DNA of 64,000 nucleotides, from the NCBI GenBank assembly GCA_964020155.1, contig OZ026567.1:2035430-2099429 (forward strand). The letters run 5' to 3'. This DNA is from Chondrilla cf. caribensis. Lineage: Eukaryota; Porifera; Demospongiae; Chondrillida; Chondrillidae. This document shows positions 17,701 through 59,300 of this stretch, piece after piece (position 1 is the first letter of the stretch; each line of letters starts with the position of its first letter). The notes beneath the pieces were generated by a model that had not been told where the DNA came from, did no database searches, and worked only from the letters and a program-made list of their open reading frames with translations. The translations under genes and the position numbers were made by a program.

Positions 17701-20700
17701 TTTGCTCTGCTTTTGTTTTTGGCTGTTGTCAACAATCACGGAGGTTTTCTGCTTGGCGTTCTTATTGCTCCCCAATTCAACGAGGTCCCCTTGTTGACTG
17801 CGAGCCTGAGAACACACACCACTCGCATTATCTGCTCCGTCTAACACAATCACATCCGTAGGGGGTTTCGATGCTTTTCGATTCGGCTTCATATACGTGG
17901 ATGGACTCGAGGTATTTATATCTGTTTTCCTCCTACTGGTAGCATCTTTCCTGGTGGCATGCTCATTGTGAGATTGAGCTGAGAAGTGACTATCAGAGTT
18001 TCTCCTGGGAATTATAGGAAACGCGTGAGGTTTGAGAGGTCTGGGTAATCGATTCACCATGTTGACCGCGTGGTACCTTGGCAGAGGGCAAGGTGGAAGA
18101 AGGGCCCTGTAGGAATGATAAGAAAGTTTTAAAAGACAGTTCTTGTTACAATAGCACTCTATACCTGGACGGCTTTGATATAACAGCACTCTATACAAGG
18201 ACACACTCTTTATACTACAAAAGCACTCTATACAAGGACACACTCTTTATACTACAACAGCACTCTATACAAGGACACACTCTTTATACTACAACAGCAC
18301 TCTATACAAGGACACACTCTTTATACTACAACAACACTCTATACAAGGACACACTCTTTATACTGCAACAGCACTCTATACAAGGACACACTCTTTATAC
18401 TGCAACAGCACTCTATACAAGGACACATACTTAAAACTACCACTCAATGTAAGGTAATATAACAGCAATCTATACAAGGACAGTGTCATGGTGATAGTTT
18501 GTAGAATATGTTGGTATAAACAGGTTCACATACACATGTCAAGTCCATATAAACTTGGTTAGGACACCAATCTGGATAGTACAACGGAGTCGAGCTATCG
18601 ACTACTGCTCATGTACATTAGTGTTAAATGTGAATGGGAGAATGAAACAAAAATAGTGGATATGCAATGGGATTGAAAATAGCTATCTTTATGGTATGAC
18701 AAGTGCAGTTTGTTACAGTTAGACCTCTTTACAACATCACCCTTGGTAGTGCTCCCATACACGGGTATACAGTCAGACCTCTTTACAACATCACCCTTGG
18801 TAGTGCTCCCATACACTAGTGTACAGTCAGACCTCTTTACAACATCACCCTTGGTAGTGCTCCCGTACACGGGTATACAGTCAGACCTCTTTACAACATC
18901 ACCCTTGGTAGTGCTCCCATACACTGGTATAAAGTCAGACCTACGTACAACATCACCCTTGGTAGTGCTTCCATACACGGGTATACAGTCAGACCTCTTT
19001 ACAACATCACCCTTGGTAGTGCTCCCATACACTGGTATAAAGTCAGACCTACGTACAACATCACCCTTGGTAGTGCTTCCATACACCACTTTACAGTTAT
19101 TTCACATATTCCTACAACTATTTCATAATTATTATGGTCTGGGCTTGCGTGTGCCTGAGTGAATTCTTCAAGTATAGCATTTACTCTATTACAGTCAACA
19201 CAAGCCTGAGTTAACAAGAGTGTAGTTCATTATGGTACACTGGGTATGAGAGCTATGCATGATCGAATGGATTACAGGTTTTATGGCACAGTGAGCTGAA
19301 TAGGGATAAGCCCAACCTCTGGGAATTTTGATGTAAATCATCTTTTTATCAGAAATTCTCCTGACAGTGGTCCACACGGCTTACAGGAGTATTTAGGCTA
19401 AGGGGATAAGTACAACTATAAAGTACAGAATCGTTTGTATTCATTTACCATAGTTATCAATCTGCTTGAAGGATTACTGCTTTAAAGGGATATTTTGGAT
19501 GAAGGAATAAGAAATCAAAATTGGCTGTATTCACCCACCACAGTAGTCTATCTGCTTGAAGGGATATCATTGCATCACAAACTACCTAAGATCTTGTGAT
19601 AATAAACACGTGGTATACATGTAAGTTGATCCACAAACTGTTATCCAAAATCTCTATTAATTTTGATTAATTCATGGAGTTTATTCTAAATGAACGAATG
19701 TCAGTTTCCCCATTCTTCACTAGCCAACCATTACATTGAACTCGAACCATTACATTGAATGTCTCTTAATTGGCCATGTGTGCTGGAATTCACATACAAT
19801 AAATCATTAAATGATTCAGATGGTAGTATATTCTGGTTGAAGCAATAATTTTGACCGGTCCCAAGCACATGGAATTAAAAGGGGACCACTGTCACACATA
19901 CAGTTCTAATATTGTAAAAAAGTCTTTGACCCGCTTGTTTGATTTGTATATTGTTATCTTTGGACGGATAACGCATGTCACAAAACTACGGAGTGACTTT
20001 TATGACACGTGTTATCCGTCCAAAGATAAACATTATGAAAACATACAGTCCTACTTGTTTAGTGTCTTCAATGGCAAATATGTACGTACAAAGCTTTGAC
20101 TGGGCTAGCTCTAGCATGGGAGAGAATTTACTTCCAACAAGTATGTCTGTGTCCAGTTAATCTTAAGGGAGAAGACAATGAATTGGAATTCCTATGGAAT
20201 GTATAGGTATACAGTGCAGTGTGACAAGGATTTGAATGTGGTGAGATTAAGGATTTGAATGTGGTGAGATTAAGGCCTTGAACGTAGGGTGGTCAAGAGA
20301 CTCAATATAGTGTGGCCAAGGGCTTAAATATAGTGTAACTAAGGACTTGAATGTGGCACTGTTGTGGAATTTAATGGACATGTTTTCAGTGACTTTTTAG
20401 GGTTTGAGGGTGGGCACACGTACAGAGCTTTTTAGCAAGTCAGAATACCTTCTTCAATGTTGGTGATCTATAATGGAGCGATGACATAAAGATATTACTG
20501 TTGAATGGAGGGCTGCTAACAAGGTAACATCCATTGTATTGTGTCACAATGCAAATAGATTATCTTTGAAGAAGTAACAACAAGGAAGATGTTTCCTCGG
20601 ATTTAACAATTTCATGGAGATTTTCCTGAGACAAAGAACATGTTAAGGCAGTTCTCCTGCCCAACAATAGGTCTTTCACGCAGCTAATACACTGCAAACT

Positions 20701-21160
20701 CAGAGAAAGGTTAAAACTCCAATAGCACTTGTAGACCGATAATCAATTGTCACCAGTCTCCCTGTGACCCCAATAACCAAGGGGGACGTTTACATACAAG
20801 CCATATAAAATGTTGCTTCGTTGGCGTACGAACCGCCTAAAACTCGCTCGAGAAGTAAAAAGACTATGCAGGACATTCTCCTGTGTGCACACACACTCAC
20901 CCATTCATATTATGCGGTTGAGGCGGTGGAGGGTGCGGCCAGTTTGGGCGAAGGGGCGCCTGGGCGGAATAGACAGGACGACCACGGTTCGGAATGTGGT
21001 ATCGAAAATGATGATCGCTCATGATCGCCGGACAGGCTCCACCTCACTACAGCAGGGCTATTACTATTGAACATAAGAGACAAAACAAAAAGTATGTGAA
21101 GAAGAGACGCGTAAAATACACCTTTCAAATCTTACCTAATGTGGTCCGGATGACGGCCAT
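10807..21160 (-). CDS. BCOR/BCORL1-like co-repressor (ankyrin repeats + PUFD), 11 coding exons
   Basis: Homologue of the PRC1.1 (non-canonical Polycomb) subunit BCOR, a nuclear co-repressor whose PUFD domain pairs with PCGF1 in vertebrates. Coding exons: 21022-20901, 18106-15655, 14781-14709, 14481-14384, 14173-14104, 13998-13913, 13554-13388, 13079-12928, 12242-12171, 11669-11546, 11071-10807; 1226 aa. The N-terminus is long and disordered, with Gln/Pro-rich 10-aa repeats and a Cys/His cluster ([12 protein letters not shown] then VCPKCF). Ankyrin repeats (about 939-1073) are marked by [26 protein letters not shown] and [15 protein letters not shown] (about 1105-1226) opens with [10 protein letters not shown] and ends in NLENLF. 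A leader exon ending at 21136, with an upstream ATG at 21160, is probable. Exon 9 (12242-12171) is the least certain; it is needed because direct joining of exons 8 and 10 makes a stop. It is divergent from ATP6AP2. Confidence 0.9.
11409..11541. repeat. (CA)n microsatellite, BCOR-like intron 10
   Basis: CA run with TCACAC interruptions. On the gene strand (GT)n starts 5 nt after the exon 10 donor (CCAAC|gtaagtgtgtg). Confidence 0.95.
11918..12110. repeat. Degenerate GT-rich repeat with two about 88-bp copies
   Basis: The segment GTGTTTGCC(T)...GTGTTGGCGGGCGCACAC followed by GCATGTGTACATGTGTGTA occurs twice in tandem, in BCOR-like intron 9. Confidence 0.75.
12437..12905. repeat. 29-bp minisatellite, BCOR-like intron 8
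   Basis: About 16 copies of CTCCCAATATCCCATATGTCA plus CTGTATAC. Variants carrying CACAGGTCA or ATTATCTCA recur in the same order, showing a higher-order unit. The array begins about 23 bp from the exon 8 donor. Confidence 0.95.
13184..13232. repeat. (CA)n microsatellite, BCOR-like intron 7
   Basis: Pure CA run; GT on the sense strand. Confidence 0.95.
13653..13838. mobile_element. MITE-like element, family A copy 1
   Basis: The ends ACCATATGGATGGAAAGTTT and AAACTTTCCCACTATACGGT form imperfect terminal inverted repeats. Internal GATTGTCAGACAATTA and ACCAGTTTCTTCGCGAAATT recur in the copy at 27154-27356. It lies in BCOR-like intron 6; no coding capacity. Confidence 0.7.
14297..14349. repeat. 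(CA)n with GA interruptions, BCOR-like intron 4
   Basis: Short CA tract followed by an (AG)n run ending near 14362, between coding exons 4 and 5. Confidence 0.85.
14637..14704. repeat. (CA)n microsatellite beside BCOR-like exon 3 donor
   Basis: Reads (GT)n on the sense strand and begins about 4 nt after the exon 3 donor (CTACTG|gtttgtgtg). Confidence 0.95.
14876..15020. repeat. 70-bp tandem duplication
   Basis: Two nearly identical 70-bp copies beginning TATGGTACTGTAGGTACATT, in BCOR-like intron 2. Confidence 0.9.
16860..17150 (-). repeat. Coding 30-bp repeat (10-aa unit) in BCOR-like exon 2
   Basis: About nine in-frame copies encode a decapeptide of the type [10 protein letters not shown] or [10 protein letters not shown]. 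The repeat lies in the disordered N-terminal half; shorter [14 protein letters not shown] copies follow nearby at about 17215-17340. Confidence 0.85.
18184..18430. repeat. 37-bp minisatellite, BCOR-like intron 1
   Basis: About 7 copies of a unit starting AGCACTCTATACAAGGACAC. The array ends about 75 bp upstream (gene sense) of the exon 2 acceptor. Confidence 0.95.
18712..19090. repeat. 54-bp minisatellite with MITE-terminus-like unit
   Basis: Seven copies of a 54-bp unit containing CAGTCAGACCTCTTTACAAC then ATCACCCTTGGTAGTGCT. Because 54 is a multiple of 3, it gives long false open frames on both strands. A single related copy lies at about 25303. Confidence 0.95.
19954..20029. repeat. Hairpin: 27-bp inverted repeat
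   Basis: Left arm TTATCTTTGGACGGATAACG... (19954-19980) and right arm ending GTTATCCGTCCAAAGATAA (20003-20029) match at 25 of 27 positions around a 22-nt loop. It lies in BCOR-like intron 1. Confidence 0.85.
20910..21160 (-). other. Overlapping upstream ORF in the BCOR-like leader
   Basis: If the leader exon ending at 21136 splices to 21046, an ATG at 21160 opens a frame of about 53 codons. It runs across the main ATG (21022) in another frame and stops at 20910-20912. Translation from it would bypass the main start. Transcription start and splicing are inferred, not observed. Confidence 0.5.
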
Positions 21161-21250
21161 GATGTTCTTTAGTGACGTCACGCATAGGTCTCCCTCCAGA
21201 GCACGTTGTCTATTGCGCAACACTCCCCCAGCAGGTCACGTGGTGAAAAA
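21161..21250. promoter_or_regulatory. Divergent promoter: CRE, TTGCGCAA and CLEAR-type box
   Basis: Between the BCOR-like leader and the ATP6AP2 ATG lie a perfect palindromic CRE TGACGTCA (21173-21180), a palindrome TTGCGCAA (21213-21220) and GTCACGTG (21235-21242). GTCACGTG is the core of the TFEB/TFE3 CLEAR motif that marks lysosomal and V-ATPase genes in vertebrates. Site identity is seen; use is inferred. Confidence 0.7.
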
Positions 21251-29568
<8,318 letters not shown>

Positions 29569-30512
29569 TTATTTTAATGTATCTGTCTGATAGTGCCGTA
29601 ATCGTGTTATAAATTATGCTTGGAAGTGTTCGTATGTCCACTTAGTTTGCTGCTGTTCATTATAGTCAAATTGTTTGTTTGATAATTTCTGCTGGACGCA
29701 CTGTTGATTATCATTGTAAAAAGTTGATGCATAATAATAATAGTATCTTTGTAAAGTAGATGAATGTCAGCATGCACCGAGTTACATGCATCATATCAAC
29801 ATTATTCGATTTAAATTAACAATTATATTATGCATTCTTTATTATATTGCATGCTCATGTAAATTAGGGGCAGATTAAGGGTGCATCCTAAAAATATACC
29901 ATATAGCTAGGGATATATAGCACCTTGTCTCCTTATGCTATTGAATGTGTGGTATATTATATAGATACGCGTACGTATATAGAATGACATTGTGTGGTAT
30001 AGATACGTATAATATTATAGATTATGTGGTACACACTTTGTTGCCTTATACGTACGTATGTTATGGTAGCGATATGGAGAATTCCTAATCACCAAATTAA
30101 TTCTATTTACACCTACTTACTCATGTGTTTTACATTAAATTGCAATATGACCCAGCTATTCACATGCATTCATTTCAGGGATTTGCGAAATACACACACC
30201 ATGGAAACTAGAGTGTGCATGGTATGTAGAGTATGTATGCATATTATAATAATATTACTGTATTATACAAAAATGTATCAAGGCTGATCTGAAAACTTGT
30301 GTTCTTTCAAACTTTAATGCTACGATTACAGTACATACGTACGTATATGATGTATCAAAAATTCACTGTTGCAATGAGAAATATTGAAATATTTAAAAAC
30401 ATACAACTTGTACGTACCTATAACAATGCCTAGAAGAAGGATGACATGTTTTGGCTAATAAATAATAGTCCAGGTTCCCACTTCTATATTGAAATTGGGC
30501 ATCAGAGTTGAA
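29569..30512. other. Tail-to-tail intergenic region, ATP6AP2/DNAJC3
   Basis: AT-rich, with many GTACGTAC-type words. No exon, RNA gene or canonical AATAAA near either stop was recognised. Confidence 0.6.
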
Positions 30513-39297
<8,785 letters not shown>

Positions 39298-39518
39298 CAC
39301 CGCTCATTCAACAGTTCAATCATCCGCAAACGTTGTTCGATGATAAAGCTTCGCTAAATTTATTTGCAAACAAATGCCTATTAATCTCGTATAAATTGTG
39401 TCAATTTATATTGAAGCGTGGGGCGTTTCTATTGGTCAATTTTATGAAAAATAGGCGCCACTATTTCCAGATACACTAGATTCGAAGCGATCAAAAATTT
39501 CTACTTCTTCAAATTACC
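39298..39518. promoter_or_regulatory. Divergent promoter DNAJC3/CEP295-like
   Basis: 221 bp separate the two start codons. It contains the ER-stress element at 39417-39435 and AT-rich stretches; no clear TATA box for either direction. Confidence 0.7.
39417..39435 (-). promoter_or_regulatory. ER-stress response element (ERSE)
   Basis: On the DNAJC3 strand the sequence reads CCAAT, nine bases (AGAAACGCC), then CCACG: an exact match to the NF-Y/ATF6 consensus CCAAT-N9-CCACG, 120-138 bp upstream of the DNAJC3 ATG. DNAJC3 is a known UPR target in vertebrates. Confidence 0.8.
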
Positions 39519-54032
<14,514 letters not shown>

Positions 54033-55620
54033 TTCACTGAAACATTCTCAATCCTCAACTCTCCATTCTCTCATGTGCTTGTTAATTATAATAATTATGT
54101 TTGTATTGTTAGACAAAGTCTATGCACCATTGGATGTTGCTAAGGTGCACTGCATGTATTTGTGCGTACTCCAGAACTAGCTACAGGCATGACTGACCCA
54201 CAGGATACACCCCACATTTTATGGGGTTGCTCTTTGGTTCAAGATACCTCTCAAGGTCATGTGCATATACAACTAGTATAGTGTTCTTCAGATGACCTCT
54301 TGCATCCTTATTTGTAACCTCAATCAGCTTAACTCTCTAGTTCAATTTTAATCAGACTGCATAATATTATAATATTATGTAATTTCAGAGTGGTCTAGTT
54401 AAACATAATATTATTATTATACAGGTTATGTATTAGGATACACACAACTGTATAATATTATTATTATTATTATTATTAAGTTTATATTAATTTTAATTAA
54501 TTTTATAAAAGACTATGACTGTACCTTGACGTCGACTGCCTTACACAGAGCAAGAGGAGACTTTGGTGCATGGTCTATTACACTTATACAGTTAGTGTAC
54601 ACCTACTAGATGGCCGGACAAACGTGGTAACATTCCGGCTTCAAAGTAACTTCAAAAAGACAGTCTCTATTGGTCAGGGACACCCACTGTTATTGCGGTA
54701 TTCACAATTTGAGTCCCATTACTGACTTGCACGATTAGATACAATGACCTTTGTGATACTACTGCCAGCCTCCTATAAGAAGTTTGTCCCAATGTCTCCA
54801 TTGAGCCTATAACTTGCAAGACTTCGAACTCCGAATATGGTGCCCGCCTGGATGTACATGCAGGGGTTCTGGGGGATAGGCATCCAATAGCATTAGTATT
54901 TTCAAACAAAGGTTTTAATATCTCTTTGCACATTAATTCCAATGCCAAATCCTCAATCGAGGCCAACTACAAGAAACATGAGGAAAGGCACTAGTACTAT
55001 AATAATATTATTATGATCTACGAGGCTCCTTCAGGAACGTACTGCATGGAGGAATGGGCAAGCCCGTGGACACTATAGCTACATATAAGAGGATATTGCT
55101 TCATTGCTCGCTGAAAGAAGATCCCAGCCCTATATACTCACAGAACTTGAACTGGCAGCACTGCTTGCTGTCCTTCAGCCTTGTGTGTTCAGCTTGTGTA
55201 TATATACCTGCCTTAGATCTAGCGGATCACAATCCCTTTACCACTATCAGTCATCTCATGTCGATGGATCGATCCATGCATCGAGCTCACATCTTGCATG
55301 CCACAGGAAAATACCTCACATTATGAATATTGTTCCACACGAATGATGTTTACCAATAATACTAATGATAATACACATCAATGTGTTCAAATTTCCTGCG
55401 AACATTAATAATACTGTAAAAATAATTATGAAAATAATAGTACTGAAAGTGATAAAATGTACATAGTATTATACTTTACTTAGTATTCTGTTTGTGAAAT
55501 CCTGGCATAGTAAGTATAATTTATTACTAGTATTATTAACGATTCAAATCCCACCATTGCTGATTGCAAGGTCCATTGGATACATTTTGAATTGATGAAT
55601 ATGCAATAAAACTGATTCTG
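54033..55620. other. Tail-to-tail intergenic region with degenerate open frames
   Basis: AT-rich, with (TTA)n near 54460. A minus-strand frame of 99 codons at 54667-54966 has no family signature that I recognise. A decayed retroelement fragment may lie at 55060-55290. No intact gene. Confidence 0.5.
55060..55290 (+). mobile_element. Possible decayed Ty3/gypsy RNase H fragment
   Basis: The frames, with one shift, read YILTELELAALLAVLQ and then ADHNPFTTIS, resembling the RNase H pattern TELELLAVVWA...TDHNPL of Ty3-type polyproteins. No other pol domain is visible, so this is tentative. Confidence 0.35.
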
Positions 55621-56256
55621 TCATGATACTATTTCGAATTGATCAGGCTGTCTCATGAATTCTGCATATGATGGTAATTCAAGTTCACATGGCGGAGTCC
55701 AAGGTGGAGGAAGGTCATTGAGAGGGATTTCCACAGGTGTCTGCTCCGAGGTTCTGTTTCCCCTCTGAAAAGAACTCGAACCAGTAGCACTCTGAGATTA
55801 CGTATGTATAAAGAATTTAGATAGGTATACATACATGCATCTTAGAAACATGTGGAGAAGTACCAACCTCGGGCTGGGATGTTTTCCTCCTCTTGAAATA
55901 GCACCAGCAACACACACAAACACAGACTACACATGTGCATAGTATTGCTACTAGGCTTCCTATTAATGCACCAATGTGGACTGTTGACTGAGAATCCAAC
56001 ACTATAAGTGAAAACAGAGCATTGCCATGGAGTGAATACATCAAGTACAAAGCGGATGTAGGACATGTCAGCATTGAACACGGAAACCAAAAACTTGTAG
56101 TTTTAAAGTCATGTAATTTAAACAATTGAATCACGCTTCTTCCAAAACCGCGACAATGGTATATATGTACTTGCAATATTTGTGATCGCTGTTACGTTAT
56201 GTTAATATATTTTAGAGTGAAATAATCACTATTATTGTGCAATTCCTGCATGTACA

Positions 56257-56326
<70 letters not shown>

Positions 56327-59300
56327 ATGTATATGTGAAATTACTAGTAATAAGTGGAGAGAACACGTTTGAAGTAGTGAATCAGTAAAAGGTCCAAAAA
56401 ATAAGTGTCATATTTTGTAATTCCACCCAATTGCACACCACCACCTGAGTAATTGATCACATGTACATGACTGTCAACTGTATATGTATTCTGTATATTC
56501 ATTTACTAGGAATTTAATGACAGGGAAGTACATATTCACCTGGAGATAAACACTAACCGTTTGAACAAGTTGGGGCATTTCCTGACCATATGCCACTAAT
56601 ACACATTCTACTGCTGTTACCAACAAGATGGTATCCACTGTCACAGGAGTAGGAGATATGATAGCCTTTTCCAATACATCCACTGGTGGATCCGTTACTG
56701 GGTGGTTGTGGGCATGGACACACATCTGAAGAATGTTCATATCATGAGTACAGTCAGCAATTACAAAAGACTGTATTGTATGAATGTTTCAGGCACTACA
56801 TTCGTGCGTGGGGGTGGGACTAATCTGATCAGTAACACGAAAATAACATCAAAGGTATCATCAAAGCATAATAAAAACATTTGAAAAGAAAAAGGATGTA
56901 GGGATGACAAGCCGAAAATGTGAAGCAACAAGGTAGGGGCGAGTGGAATAAGAACACATTCAGAGTGAGCAGCACATCTGAATGAGAGGACTGTCTGAAT
57001 ATAACAACCCTATATCAATAGCTGTGGACAATGTGTATTGCACGAGCATTTACTACTGTTGATATAGGGATTGTTATACTCTGACAGTTTTCTCATTTGG
57101 TCCTTTATTTTTTGGACCTTTTGCTGATTCACTACTTCAAACGTGTTCTCTCCACTTATTACTAGTAATTTCACATATAAAATTAGCCGAGAACGACTTC
57201 TAAATGCCCACTTGGGCTTTATACCTGTCTATACTATATGTATATTTCACAAAACATTAATGTATGGGTGACATAGGGGTGCCATTTTTTTCCATGTCAT
57301 TCCTACATAATAGAGTGCTATCGTACTCTATGATACTTTACATTGCAAGTAACTGAACTTGGCCTTGCCCTCAATAGTTACATATATACATGCACATCAT
57401 GATCTGACCATATCTTGACCACACCCATGCAGCAGAATGAGGAATTTGGTTGCAAAGGTGCTGGTCAATACACTTCAGCCCTGACATTGTTGGAATAATT
57501 ATTATACCATAATGAAATCCCTACTGATAACAGTGTCTCCCTTGATTGGTTATGTAAATGATTTCATAATTGCAAATCACACACAGTCAGACACCCATAC
57601 CTTCACACACTACTCCAGCATCATCATAGTGATCACAGTTATGTATACCCCAACCTTCGTGAGAGCAGTCAAACAGACTATTCTCCCTCCCTGAACATTG
57701 AACATTATCCAACCAGATCCTTCCAGTTCCTCGTCCAAAATGCCTCCGTGATGAGATGGCTATTCGGTACCCCAGCATCCTACACACTACATTGCCATCT
57801 GTGTTGCTCCAATCATCATTGCAAACAGTTCCCCAAATGCCATTGTAGTATACTTCAACACGTCCTTCATTTGGAGAATTACCTCCAACAAGACGGACAA
57901 CTGGATACAAAGATTAAAAATGATATTCAAAGGAAAAATGATAAGTAAGAATAGTCACAGTGACTAAATCAAAAGAATAGATACAATCCCCATTCCCCTC
58001 TCTGATTGTAGTTGCATAGCATATACTAATGCAGATTACAGATTTTGTATACAGAGGCATGAAAGGAGAAAATTGCGGGTTCTATGGTATTTTCTTGTTA
58101 ACGTGCAGCTTAGTATGAGCTGTGACCATAGAAACCAGGGAAGAATTGTAGATCTGTAGCATGAATCGAGCATTGTGAGTGTTTTTAAGCAGATAGATCA
58201 AAAGTAGACTCAGACACACATTGTGCTAGGAATTAGCATATCCTTGTTCTAATCAGCATATCAACTATGGTATGGATCACAGAAAGGTATAGTGCATTTA
58301 TCGGTTAAAAGTTAACTTTCTTCTGTTAATTTTCACGGATATTAACTTTATTAACCATTAACCGTAAACAGATAATGACTAACCATTAGCTTTTTATGTG
58401 CAGTGTCAACATACACATAGTTGTATATTGAGTAACTGATCAATTTCCAGTCTGAGATAAATCCATTATGGACTTAGTACTGTTTTGTAGCTCTTTTTCC
58501 TCTTAGCACCGTCCATGAATTTGGCTTAAAAGAAGTATTTCATTGCTTTGTAGCACACATTATTATTAGTGTTCAAAATCAATTAATTCCTGGACAATTT
58601 GATCAATTCCCTAACAAGAACTAAAACATGGTTCAGAAGTTGTGTAACGTTGGGAAAGTTTCACAAGTAATAACAACTCTACATGTCTACTTATAAAAGA
58701 ATTAATAGTAAAGTTAATAAGCATCACTTTAAGGAAAGAACAAGTTATCCGAACCCCTGTGACAGATTGAATTTTCACTGATGTTTTCTATTTTTAGAAT
58801 TTATATGGGCTGAATGGTGTAACTGAACAGTCCATGTTAATTTCAACTGGCAATATAAATTCATCCAAAATTCGGCTACAAAACTCATACTACAACTACA
58901 TTAATGTTTTCTACTTCTGACATACCTTTGATTGGTGTATATTTTGAAGGTTATAATTGTTCTTAGAGTGAGTTAAGGAGGAATTTTCGGTGTCCGATAA
59001 TAGATGACACCACAAGGGGGGAATTGTTGAAGTCTGTCACAGCCAATCAGTAACAGATGATTCTGATTCTTTGTGAATACTTCAAGCACATGCATGTGGC
59101 TGTAGTATCAGTAAGAGGTTTGGATAGATCGGAATGTAATGTGAGGAATGCCAACCTGTGTCCATTACAACATGGAGATTGTCCGCATATTGATATTTAT
59201 CCGACGGTGTTCTCAAGTGCATTTCTCGTTATAAGTACCAAAGTAATGTAAACCTTTCAAAGCTCATCTTTTTTGTATTACTGAGGGCGTTTAAATGATA

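Noticed and set aside
18595..19162. 164- and 150-codon repeat proteins on both strands
   Set aside because: The 54-bp satellite period is a multiple of 3, so open frames arise on both strands; no splice sites or homology.
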